A stretch of DNA of 64,000 nucleotides, from positions 11,225,221-11,289,220 of the forward strand of contig OW203986.1 of NCBI GenBank assembly GCA_934047225.1, in the 5' to 3' direction. Every line of letters starts with the position of its first letter. Position 1 is the first letter of the stretch. The notes beneath the pieces were generated by a model, which ran no database searches, was not told where the DNA came from, and worked only from the letters and a program-made list of their open reading frames with translations. This document shows positions 23,661 to 36,000 of this stretch, piece after piece. The translations under genes were made by a program, and so were the position numbers. Source of the DNA: Ypsolopha sequella (lineage: Eukaryota > Arthropoda > Insecta > Lepidoptera > Ypsolophidae).

Positions 23661-24430
23661 GATTCTTTTTCTAAGGATCTGTTAAACAGAAACGTGATTG
23701 GAGAAATTCGGCTCGATAGAAATATTTATTGAAATGAAGTCTTTTTCCACACCATGTCTCCTGGTTTAACAATTTGGAATGACATGGATTGCGATTATAT
23801 TTTATTAGATTGGTTTTAATAGTATCTAGGACCTGGTTAAACGAAACTTTGATAGTAACTTTAGTACATTTTATATTAAGGCGATTACCATCGCCAAATT
23901 AGCAGCTCGATATTTGTCACTACGAATATCGACGGAAATGACATTGAAATAACGTTCATATCAGCGCACAATGCGTGGTGGCTGTTACGACACTCGCTGC
24001 GTCCTTGATAGGGCGAAATTGGAGAAAATAATACTTTCCACATGGACGTGATTGTTCGATTGAATAATCCTTTGTTATATTTATAGCTATCAAGTTTATC
24101 TATTTATCAAAGCATAAATGAATTAAATAAAAAAGCCGCTTAGGAGCAGTAGGGAATTCAAGCCAAAAAACACTATTAAGTTAAAACAATTTTTCATGTA
24201 GAAGTTTTGTTGGTACGAAAAAGAAAAATGTTGCATATGTTGTCCTAGAGTTGATAATCCATAACAATTTTCAATATTTTTGGTTTGGCCATAAAAGAGG
24301 AGTAGGCTTCAGAAAGTACCTATTTGGCGATATTAAGCGCCTTAATAAAAGACCGACTTTTTGCTACTTTTCCAAGAATCCGTCCCTCTCGCACCGAGGG
24401 TTTTTTCGCATATGGAGTAACAGGGACGCA
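23661..24430 (+). repeat. 'CCCTCTCGCAC' repeat copy, split by a TTAA element
   Basis: The left part (ACGTGATTGGAGAAATTCGGCTCGATAG through ACATTTTATATTAA) and the right part (TAAAAGACCGAC through GGAGTAACAGGGACG) are contiguous in the uninterrupted copy at 31383-31628. Confidence 0.85.
23880..24341 (-). mobile_element. TTAA-flanked repeat element inside another repeat, 462 bp
   Basis: TTAA occurs at 23876-23879 and 24342-24345. The end GGCGATTACCATCGCCAAAT pairs with TATTTGGCGATATTAAGCGCC. The copy at 31383-31628 shows the unoccupied target, ATATTAATAAAA, with a single TTAA. Confidence 0.92.
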
Positions 24431-26260
24431 AAAGCTTTTACATATCGTCTCTTTAGCTCCTGTTTAGCCGAAGTTTCGGTTCCTTTTCTCGTGACCTTGG
24501 TGTCTGCCATAATTGCCTTTGTCTAAAGCTTGACAATATCATTAAAGCGCGTGTTTCGCAAATAACTGCCTGAAGCGTTATTGATTTTCAACACCCTCGC
24601 AGATTCTCATTAAATGTTGGCAATGTCACTCTTCCTCCCACCAGCTGGGGCATGTTTGTGGGGTTCCTCTTACAATACAGAACCTTTCGTGTTACTACAT
24701 CAAAGTTTTATAATTTCCCGGGTGATTTAACGATACATTTATCAATCATATAATATTTGTTCGTGTAGTGTCACTAATGGATATTTAACTGACATGGATA
24801 TAAACTAAATGTTGTGTTTTTTTTTTTTTTCTTAGTTCCTAGCTTTTCTCCAGATGGCGCTGTCCATGTCACCATAGATAAAATGTGTTTTGTAGCAATC
24901 AATGTCAAAGTGGTTTTTCGTTTGTTTTGGAATCGGTGCAAATTTTGTGTTTGATTCTGTTGCTAAAGAATACGACAGTGCCATCTAGGAATATTATTTA
25001 ACACTAAATTTGACATAAAGAAAAGCGCTTAAATAAGTCAGTCATCATAATCCATTTATAAATGTTCTGTCTTAAGATCATTCAAGGCGCTATACACAAC
25101 ATTATAAATAATAATTCCACTGACGCCGACTTTACAAGTAGAAATATATCTGGAAATGATTATTATAATAAAGTGTTTTTATAGAAATATATATTGTAAA
25201 CTGAATTATAAGTAATACCTACGCATACAACGTGGGCGATGGCGCTTTCGTGTTAATTATTAAATTTCACGTTGTATTTTACTCGTAGCGTAGTTTCATT
25301 TAAGGCCCTGCCATTCCAAAATGAGCATTTTGTTTAATTAATATTGTCAGTTCAATATCTCATTCAAATACAAGTTAAATATATGTTACAATAGAGGATA
25401 TACTCTAAACACAAGTTGATCTAAAAACGTAATTGAGTAAACTTCACTCGATAGAAAAAAATCACAAAGTAAGCTCGTCAAATTGCGAATAAATGTGTTT
25501 ATAGCAAAGGTGTTCAACGGAGAGAATTAAAACTTTACCTGAAATTTCTTTACAGATAACTAAAGACACTTATCGACCCATTTTTATTTATTTCTGAATA
25601 CTTTTTCATAAATTCCGGAAAAACCTCGCAAATTCACCGATTATGCGTGCTCGCAGCGCACGAAGCGAGCGTTCTAATGTAGACTTTCTGACAATATCAT
25701 TGAGTTCAAAATTACTTAATATGATTATTGTGTTGGATGCGTAGGGCCTTAACTCAGTTATTTTCCAGTAAATATAAAGGCAAACAGAGGTACCTATATC
25801 AGCAAAACCATAAATGCTCTGATGTTTCCATTTATTCGGTTTACTAAAAATAGAATATCTCCCACGGGTTGGAAGTTAACTGAATTATGCTTGAGAGGAA
25901 ATAGAGACCGACTTCTGATTGAGCATTCTGCTTCTACATTACTTATGTATTCGTCCCTAATGCTGTCATCCCAAATCTCTAAACGACCTAGTTTTTTCTT
26001 TACCGACTTTGCCGACTTCTGGAAGGAATTTTTTATTGCTATTGCAAAATGAACGCGTGTATTTTAGTAAAACAATAGTTTATTCTCAGCTTTTTCATCA
26101 GGCTGTCCTGTTAGAAATGTGACATTGTACTGTTGGCGGAAGAGTTGATGCCACTTGTCTACATCAATCTATAATAGTTGCGTTTTTTGTGAAACCGGTT
26201 CACATGTTCACCTTTCACAACATGGTAATGAATTGTGCCTTTTAGCATGAAACATCTTCA
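24431..26260. other. Non-coding; one foldback and one repeat fragment
   Basis: 24843-24990 holds an inverted pair (CCAGATGGCGCTGTC and GACAGTGCCATCTAGG). 25420-25690 begins like the 'CACTCGATAGAAA' repeat family and soon diverges. The open frame 25822-26052 shows no recognisable domain. Confidence 0.4.
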
Positions 26261-26510
26261 CTTTTTAATTTTATAGAACATCTACAAAATTTAAAAAGTT
26301 TATTTTGCAAAGTAGGTATATATTATACACGTTTCACAAGCCAAATTTTAATGTTATAAAAATATATGTAATAAAATAATAAATGTACATACATGAACTA
26401 GATTAAATGTTTATTTAATTTATGTAGCAATATATATACGATTAAAATTATAGGTAAAATATAATTATACAAGGTGAAATCCTATCAACCGCCCGAACCC
26501 ATACCGGAGA
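26261..26510. repeat. LINE 3'-end-like fragment
   Basis: AAAAAGTTTATTTTGCAAAGTAGGTATATA is shared with 62205-62240 (AATAGTTTATTTTGCAAAGTAGGTATATA). Similar strings form the 3' ends of insect LINEs. No coding portion is present. Confidence 0.5.
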
Positions 26511-26975
26511 CCCGGCCAGGTGTAATGGTGTACCTACTCGTCTCGGTTCCTATGAAGCTTTTCAGGCGTTTATGCACCTCTCCGATCAGGAAGCTTGCAT
26601 TAATTATTAATTTAACCGAAATGCCGATTAAGATAAGGCAGTGCGCATAGGCCCCAAACCTGTAGTTTCGTAGATTTGCTTATTTTAATCTTATTTGTGA
26701 AAAAATATATATATATTGTCCGAGCAAACTTACAACACGGATCAGGGGGGGATTCCGAAAAAAAAGTTTAGACGTGATTATCGACAATAAAAATGAGATC
26801 ATTGAAATACGGGTCCAGGAAGATCCTTAAATTCTAGAAATCAGTGCCCAAGATCCGGTGTCTATGTCCGCCAGCCAATTTCCAATCGCAATCAATACTC
26901 ACAGTGTCCCTCTGTTGTCCCCAGGTGGTGTAGCGTGAAGGAATGGGCGCGCGGTGAATCGCTTCCTCAGCCAGG

Positions 26976-27046
26976 ATGACGGAGGGAGAGCGGCAGCAGA
27001 GCGCGGGCGGCACCAATGCCGCCCCGCAGCACAGGAAGGGCCACAG
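26976..27046 (+). CDS. Oatp: Oatp coding exon 1
   Basis: It encodes 23 residues (MTEGERQQSAGG...) plus two bases of an Arg codon, then the donor CAG|GTCAGT. It is polar and basic and ends near HRKGH, as expected for a cytosolic N terminus. Local G/C is far above the flanks. The joint with exon 2 restores AGG and continues RRQESMYAMTG. A possible acceptor (TTGTCCCCAG) near 26927 hints at an upstream non-coding exon. Confidence 0.8.
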
Positions 27047-30000
27047 GTCAGTCTATTTGTGTCCGAACTTTGATATTCACGTTAGGAGTGGACTCATCGA
27101 TCATGCATCCATTTGTTTGATAGTTTTGTTCATCCTGCTCTACTTCAAAGGTTCTGAATGCCAAATTCGTTCATCGAACTATCAAACGGTTCCTAAAGAT
27201 ATCGTTTTGGGTAGATTTTAATTTTATTATTAAATTGAATGTGCCTTAAATGAGTTATTAACTTGTTTTTGATTCTAGCTTGTTTTATAATTATAATAAA
27301 TAGTATTTTATGTGGGCTTGTGAGTGTGACAGGACTACGTACAGGGCTAAAAGTAATGTACTACACTAAGTAAAAGATATAATTTATTTTTCCTTTACCA
27401 TATTAAACCTAACGAAGTTTTCCACGTACCTAGCTTGAAGAAAATTCTTAAGAGAAAAGACGGTATGGAAAGAATGTTACGTGATGAAAGACGATGAATT
27501 TTTGTCTATATTCTCAGTGTTTTATGTTTGATGACGTCAAACGTAACCGATTTGAACCAAATCATCATCAGAAATCCGATACAATTTAAAGTAATCATAC
27601 CTAATAATATTTTATGTGCTTAATGATTGTAAGTCACTATTCATAGTACTGTTGGGCCTCTTTCATTCATTTCTTCCATTGCATTGCAATGTTTTCATAA
27701 CCCATTTCACCTTTTCCTGCAGTTGGTTTTGCTATTTACTAAATATTTTCTACTTTCTGTGATGTATGTATATGTCGCCGTATGATGGTGTTAAGGGGGG
27801 CTTATCCCAATTTTGTCTGTTTTCAAACTCATTTTAAAGCATCAAATAGTTATTTTTAAAATCTGAAAAAAATATATGTTTCAGATACATCTTTTGTGCA
27901 GTGTTTTTTGTGGTTCAATTTGCGAGACGTTACACTTTGCTCGATCGAAAAAAAATCCGAAACTTTGTCGATTTTTAAGATTTTTTTCGTTTTATGTAAC
28001 GTGTACTTAACCAAATTGCATGAAAATTGCAGAAAATTAAAGTAAAACTATTGTACTAATAACTTTTGTGGTTATTTTTTTTTTAATGAAAATCGTTTTT
28101 TTTCCCTTAATTTAAAAATAAAAATTGATTCGCGACTACTCGGCGAGCGGCCGCCAGTTGCCCGCCAGCGGCTGTCGAGGCAAGACCTATGTCAGTTTTC
28201 TGAGCCCTCGTTCCCCCTCACTCGCCTCGAAGCTCTGATAGAGTGTACTATCATTATTTAAATAATCGTGTAAATATACATCAAAATTTCAGTTGCGTGT
28301 ACATGTAAATAAAAATCATTTAGTTGTATCTTGCTTGGATGTTTAAAAATAAAAATGGAAACTAGAAATAAGAAGAAAAAAACCGGCCAAGTGCGAGTCA
28401 GACTCGCGTACCTAGGGTTCCGTATTGTGGATGATAAATTTAATTTACTATTTTTTTTCGTGAATTTCTCAACTGCTTTATTTTTCCTGTAATCTTTACG
28501 TAAACACTATTACCATGATTTTTTCATAATGTTCGATCTACCAGTTTTGGAGATAAAGACATACATTTTTTTTATATCAATGTATTTTTACAATCAGCTT
28601 TTTGATATCTATAATTTGATACCCATATTGTATTTTTAGGATAACATTTTTTTAGTTTTGTTTTGGAAATATTTTGAATAATTTCAATCTTTTTTTACAT
28701 CGTGATATGTGGGCAAATAAATGCTATTTTTGTGCCAAATTTCATGTCTTTATCTTTAAAGGTGCTAAAGTTATGAGGCTGTGACATACGGACGGACGGA
28801 CAACGGAGTCTCACCATAAAGGTTCCTTTTGTACCTTTTAGGTTTAGGTACTACGGAACCATACAAATCATCAAATTTGAGAGTGCTGAAGATAAGAAAA
28901 CAATTCTTTGAAACTGTAACGAGATGTTTTATTGATCGTACAGAACAACCAACTTTTGAAATTACGCAAAAAATGGAAACAACTCTTGAGTCCGAGTATA
29001 ACTGTACAACAGTAAAATGTAACAGTACTTACTCTTGCAGTCAGACAGAATGTATAGATATATAATGTACATATTATGTAAATATATATATATATAAAAA
29101 TAATGCGATTGTATCTACGTATTATTATTTTTTTGTAAGCGTAAGTATGAATCGTATGTAACTAAGTGATTAAATAAAATTTCTTAACTTCAGTTTATCA
29201 AATCTTCGTACTGAGCAGGGCACCTTCGCATCGAGACAATGTATAGAGGCAACAAGTACGAAAAAACTCGATAAAAACAGTAATTGGTATTACCAGGTAC
29301 AAGGACAGCTTTACGTGACAGAACGGCGATTATGTCTCTTTGGCATTTGGGTAGGAGATAATGAACTTGTACATATTGAACGCATTACAAGAGATGATGA
29401 TTTTTGGATGACGAAGATGGAGAGAAAGCTAATACAATTTTATATAAAATGCGTAATACCAGATATAGTGAAAGTGATAGTGAAATGAGTTTATTTGCCA
29501 CAGAACATATAAAAAAAGAAGACACAGTACAACACAAAACAAAATTGCAAAAAGGAGCAAGCTTATCAAATGCTACACGTTGAAGTAACTTGCAGCTCTG
29601 ATTTTCAGTTTGCCACATATGAACAAAACACAAGAGCAAATAGAAGTAAAACATAATAATTAATAATTAAGAATTTTAACTAGTACAATTATACTATTGA
29701 CTAAGAAAATAATGAATAATAATAATTTATTTATAAAAATAATATTGAATAATTGAAATAATATTGAAAACACACAAAAAAATAATTAATTTGACAAAGA
29801 ATTACAAATAAAATAATTACAGTCTATTCCATTTACGAGGTTACATTTGACATTTCTGAGAACGTAACGCACGTTTCACATAAATTGAAAAAATAAATAG
29901 TCTTTGTTTATGACAGTAAATCACCGTTTGAAAAAACCACAATCAATCCAAAACATTATACAATTAATTCACAAACATAATCAACGTATTTTTATTAGAT

Positions 30001-33000
30001 ATAGTGCTCAAAATAAGTATAACTTTAAAATAAAATAATATTTTACTGCAAATACGCGTTTACGTTCTATGGTTTATTTTTTACTTTTAAACATAGTGAC
30101 GTAGCTCAAAAAATCTCATAAAATCGGTTAGTTAATCGATTATTCTCTTGTGTACCGAGGTCGTAGGAAATAAAAATCTACTAAAAATATGGTCCACCTC
30201 GCAATCACCATGGTTACCATGGCAATCACGATCAGCCATATTGTTTGTCTGTTCAGTACGATGCAGAAACCTTGTATACGTTGCGTGCGTGTGTTTTCTT
30301 CTTGCTTGACCACTAAAAGAACAGTGTTGGGCAGTCAAGCGTAGGAGTTTGTGGTACGCCTACAACATTACTTTGAATGTGAGTTTCAGAATGGTAGTCC
30401 ACTCTTTCGTTATCAGTCGAAAAACTGTTTCCCAAATAAGTAAGGAAAAGCATGGTAAAGATATACCAGAAGATAATAAATTAAAATCGCCACTTAAGAA
30501 AAAAGTTAGAAGGTCGATAGTCACACAAACAAAATGCTGTCGTTGTTGCAAGAAGCATGCTATAACGTTACTGCTGCGAATTGGAATAGTGTGGTTTTAC
30601 GAACATTAAATCTAAATTTCGCTGATTGGGACCGAGATGTGCATATCGATGCCCTAATAGATAACCAAATTATAATAAATACGGTGGATCCTACAGACGA
30701 CGGTGAGGGTGATGACGACGATGGTGACAATGAATATGATGCAACGATTTTGAATAGCGAGCACGCATAAGTCGCATGCTGATAAAATTGAAAAATAATA
30801 GTATTTAATCAAATTAAAAAACTTGACTAAGTAACTTTACCTCGTAAATGGAATAGACTGTAATGGATGTCATGCAAAAAAAATTAGAGAGAAAAGACAT
30901 GTTCAGAAATGGAATGAATAAAAATAGAAATTTACAAATAAAATAATAAAATAAAACAACAACATGGTATAGTAAACCCACGGTATACACGCGGGATGCC
31001 TATAAGAACTCTGACTTTGCATGATAATAAAAATAATATTTAATAAGAAAACGTGGATCCTTCACCTATCTCAGAGCAACAATCAAGCTATGACACCTCG
31101 CAACCGGGTCCTAGCACTAGCACACATACAACTGAACAAATCGTGCGACTAAAAATACCGAGTGGGCGAATTTAAAGTATGAAATCGAAAATACTTCACC
31201 AAAAATAAAAAGATAGGTGCGACGAAGAGCGAAGCAAGAAGGAGCGAGTTAGGTTTACATGTAATATAAAATAAGAAGTCGAGCGAAGCGGAAAAAAATT
31301 GGGTTTTTTCGAATCCATTTACTCCACTATAACGTCATCTACTTTTTGGGTAAATGTTTATTGAGTATTTGATTAAAATTCTCACTGAAAGAAAACGCGA
31401 TTGGATGAAATTTTCTTGATAGAATTTCATTGTCAAATTGCATTCAAAATGTGGATATTATGTATTTGTAAAGTCTCCTTGAAGAACTTTTTGACAAAAT
31501 TGCTTAGTACATTTTATATTAATAAAAAACTGACTTTTTTACTACTTTTCCACGAATCCGTCCCACTCGCACTGAGGGTTTTTTCGCATATGGAGTAACA
31601 GGGACGCTAAAACTTTTACGTAGCGCCTTAAAATGAAATTGACACTAAAATAGAAAATTGTTCGCCTGGAAATTATCAACTCAACTCAAATTTGTAATTT
31701 CAAGTCGCCGTTTACAACATTTTTATTCGCTCACAATCTTTCGCCCACTTAGTATTTTAGTACGCTATATTCAGTATTTTTGACACCATATATTTGAATT
31801 TATATTCGCTCATTTAAATACTACGCCTGTAATTTTAGTTTTAGTGCCGTCGAAACCTAAATTATTCCAAAGTAATTTAGCTTCTATTTTTAATACTTAT
31901 GAACTATTTTGTAATAAACAAAATTTAGTTTTGACAGCTCCTAGATTACAATGAAAGCCTTCAGAGTCAGCTTTGTTAGCTCATATGGTTACCAAGTGTA
32001 TTAAATATTTTTAGCTGTACTTCCAAATGTTTTACAAGAGCGTGCTTAGATATTACTCATATGATCCAATGTAATAAACTCCCCTATTTGTACTAACTCG
32101 GTTTTTTAGTAGGAATAGTGTATGTTGGTTCATTTATCGGAATCAATTCTTATTAGTACGAAGTACAGTTACTGGCCCCGAACCTATTTTAATGTACGGC
32201 GGTCGGTGTCGAGTCACGTGAGGTCACGATTATAGCCGCTCAGTTGCATCGTAAATAAATACGTCGCGGTGAATTGGCGGGGGCTGAGGTAGCGATAAAT
32301 ACCTACAGGTCCCGGATAACCTGCCCTTAACTGTTTTTTAGAGAAAAAGCCGCTACGGGATCGTTAACCTATATTATGATAGAATTTGCTTACATGCTTC
32401 CGGGATATCCACTGGTTTTAAAGAGAAGAGTTTTGTAGGTTCTTCCTTTAATAATTTGTTCAGTATACTTAATAGACCAGGGGGGTCTATTAAGTATACT
32501 GAACAAATTTAACCGCTCGACACAACATGTCTGACCCTCTCGAGGTTTGCCATGCTAGACTAGCTGGTAGTTTTGACAATTAATGCTTGCGATCTATTTT
32601 TACCCGTACATACGTAATTCTATGACCCAGTCGTGTTGATTGCTAGCTGCACAACGAACGGTACATTTCGCTCGGTTACAATTTCTCGGTACTTCAGGCT
32701 GGATAATCCTCGGTTTGGCTTCGTCATTAAGGTCTTTGTGTCATTTGCAATATGTTCTCGTTCATGTACGGTGATCTTTTTGATTTAACATTTGTGTCAG
32801 TAAAGGTTATTAAATGAATTATCGGTACAGGCCTATAGGAAAAAAATTCAAAACGGTAAATCTAACAGTACCTACAAAATGTACAAAACAGTTATTGAAC
32901 AATAAATCATAAAAATATTTGGAACAACGTGAATCTGTAAGGTGATTGAAATCTAAGTCCTTTTAAGAGCGGTTTCGCAGCCGGATTGTGAAAACCCGCC

Positions 33001-36000
33001 TTTTTATAATTAATCGAAATAGAACACTTCTATTCAAAATTCACTCAATAGTTATTCAACAAAACCTTGTTACCTATGTATTGTGTACGCTGCCATCGCA
33101 AATTTCCATTGGTCTCTGTAAATTAGAATTTGAAAAATTTATAAATTCAAAATTTTTTAAGTGCTATTTTATATAAACCAATAGATAAGGTTTTGTTGAA
33201 TAACTATTGAGTGAATTTTGAATTCAAGTGTTTTATTTTGATTATTTAGAAAAAGGCGGGTGTTTCACAATCCGGCCGCGAAATCGCTCTTAACGGCGAA
33301 ATCAAAAACAAGATAAAATACCTCAAAGCAATATGCAATTGCGACACGCTGCATGAATAGAAAAAGTATGGGCGTAATTTCTTGGACTATAAAAGCTATG
33401 ATGCGTTTTACGTCAGTGTTTTTTTTTTTGTTCCTTTAGGATATGCTGTCGATATTTTCCATCGTGCGTTTTATTCTGTAGCCTACGTAGTTTTCCTCCA
33501 ACACATGAGTAGTTTAGAAAGACACACACATTACAAGTTATTGGGATTTTATAAATGACGACAACAGGTGGTAGGGCTGATGCCGAGACCCCCTCGAAGT
33601 TATTCGGGGGAGAGTAAGAGGACAGCTCACAGGCAAAAAACTATGAGGCCCACCATTCCTGGAACCGATGGATGGCGGTATATCCATCCCCTTTAGCCGG
33701 GCCTTACATGGAACAAACTAGTGACGAGCAGCGGCGTGACTGGTGCGAGGGTTCCGGCACCGCGCTCACCAACCCGCCTGCCCAGCGTGTGTGTGTATGG
33801 GCAATTCTTCCAGGATGACCGCCGGGAATGGCAAATTCCTGGAAAGGTTTATGTCCAGCAGTGGACGAACTAGGCTGATGGATAGATGGATGGATTCCAA
33901 AAAGCAGACACAACCACAGGGTTTTAATGTGCAAGATACCCTGTGTACAGAGGAGACCGCATCAAGTAAGACACTTTGGACTTTGTACCTATCTTATCTT
34001 CTTCTCTGTAGTGGCTAATGTCGTTCTGCAAGTGTATAGCTTGATGTGGTCTCCACTGTACAAACAAACCCTGTTCTATTGTATTTTGATAGATGTATAA
34101 TAAAACAAAATATCTATTTTTTGTATTCAGTAATACAAATATTATTCTTTACCATACTTGTTTATTTTTTTAAGTGAATGATGAGTTGATGACAAATTCT
34201 TCAATGGTTGACGTAATCATTTTATCTAGATATGTGTAATAACAAATTTAAATATTATCAGAAACGAATAATAGAACATTCAATAATAGACCTTCAAAGT
34301 ATACATAGTGTACAGCGTAATAGAAATATTAACAAAATCAATATTAACAACTCCTAAGACTATGAAAAAGAATATGAAAATTACATTACTTTGAAAATGG
34401 TTACATAATATATAATAACACTAGTTTCCACAGAAAGTTTCCTTGTGGTGTGGAAACCACACATATCAGCAATTTTTTTTATAACAATTGAATATGATCA
34501 AAAAATTAAAACTAGACAAGCTCGTCAAGATAAAACACACAATAATCTATATAAATATGATAAACAGTAAATTGAAACAATAAAATAAGATACAGGAAGA
34601 CAAAAAATAGAAACAAGACAAGCTCGTCAAGATAAAACACACAATAATAATCTATATGTATACAAGGTGTAACCATATTTGAAGAGCTTATTCAGTCAAT
34701 GGTATAGAACAACTTTTAATATGGAGCCAACCCTGAAATCTCAAAAAAAAAATCTGACCTTCCATAAATTTCAGCCGAGCGGCTTTGCATTTTCTATGAA
34801 ACAATAAATTTTTTTTTCGAGATACTGTTTGTTCCCTAGTAAAAGTTGCTCTATACCATTGACTGAATAAGCTATTCAAATATGGTTACACGTTGTATTA
34901 GGCACCTATAATAAAACAGTAGAACCCGGTGTGTCTGTACATTGAAGAAAGCTAATAAAAATAGAAACGGGGTGACTAAATAAGAGTAATAGAACACAAA
35001 TCAGCGATTTTTAGAATACTTTTCTGTTTGTCTGTCTGTTTGGTTGCGTACATCGCCGAAACCGTTGAACGGAATTGGATGCGGTTTTCTTTATTACCAT
35101 CGTAGTGACCTTGGTAAACATATATTATAGGCTACAAGAGGTGTTAAGGGCCTTACTATTGCCAAATGGGTACTTTCTAAAGCCTACTCCTCGTTTATGG
35201 CCAAACCAAAAATAATGAAAAAATGTATTATGAATAATCAACTCTTGGACAACATATGCAACATTTTTCTTTTTCATACCACCAAAACTTCTACATGAAT
35301 ATTTTTTTTTACTGAATGGTGTTTTTTGACCTCAAATTCCCTACTGCTCCTGAGTGGCTTGGCCGATTGAATTCATCTATGCTTTGATAAATGGATAAAC
35401 TTTATAGCTATAAACATAACATAAGATTATTCAATCGAGTAATCACGTCCAAGTGAAAAGTATAATTTTCTCCTATTTCGCTCTATCAAGGACGCAGCGA
35501 GCGTCGTAACAGCCACTATGCTTTGCGCGCTGATATGAACGTTATTTCAATGTCGTTTCCGTTGATATTTGTAGTGACAAATATCGAGCTGCTAATTTGG
35601 CGATGGTAATCGCCATAATAAAATTACGCCCAAGCCGAAAAAGTTATGTTATGTCGCTATGTTGATTTAAGCATAAGAAATGCTTATGATATACGAGTAC
35701 AGTTCAAGAAATATAATTTGACCCGATTCGCCTTGTCAAATAAGGCAAATCGGGTCAAATTATATTTCCCGAACTACACGTATACCTTTTTAAAAAATCT
35801 TTTTTTTTGTTCTTGCACCGTATTTGTTCCATATTATTTTTGTAATAAAAAGGATTGATATATTTATAATTAATATAAAACGGCTAGTCACGATATGTTA
35901 GTCAGATTTCGCTTGGACTAGTTTCACTGTAATAGTACAGTTTCATCAGAGGCAAACAGGATTATGCGGCGGTGGTGTCCCGTTTGGCACTGCTTTCCGC

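Noticed and set aside
33704..34018. Open frames of 76-91 codons
   Set aside because: They lie within the GTCCAGCAGTGGACG dispersed repeat, whose other copies do not keep the frame.
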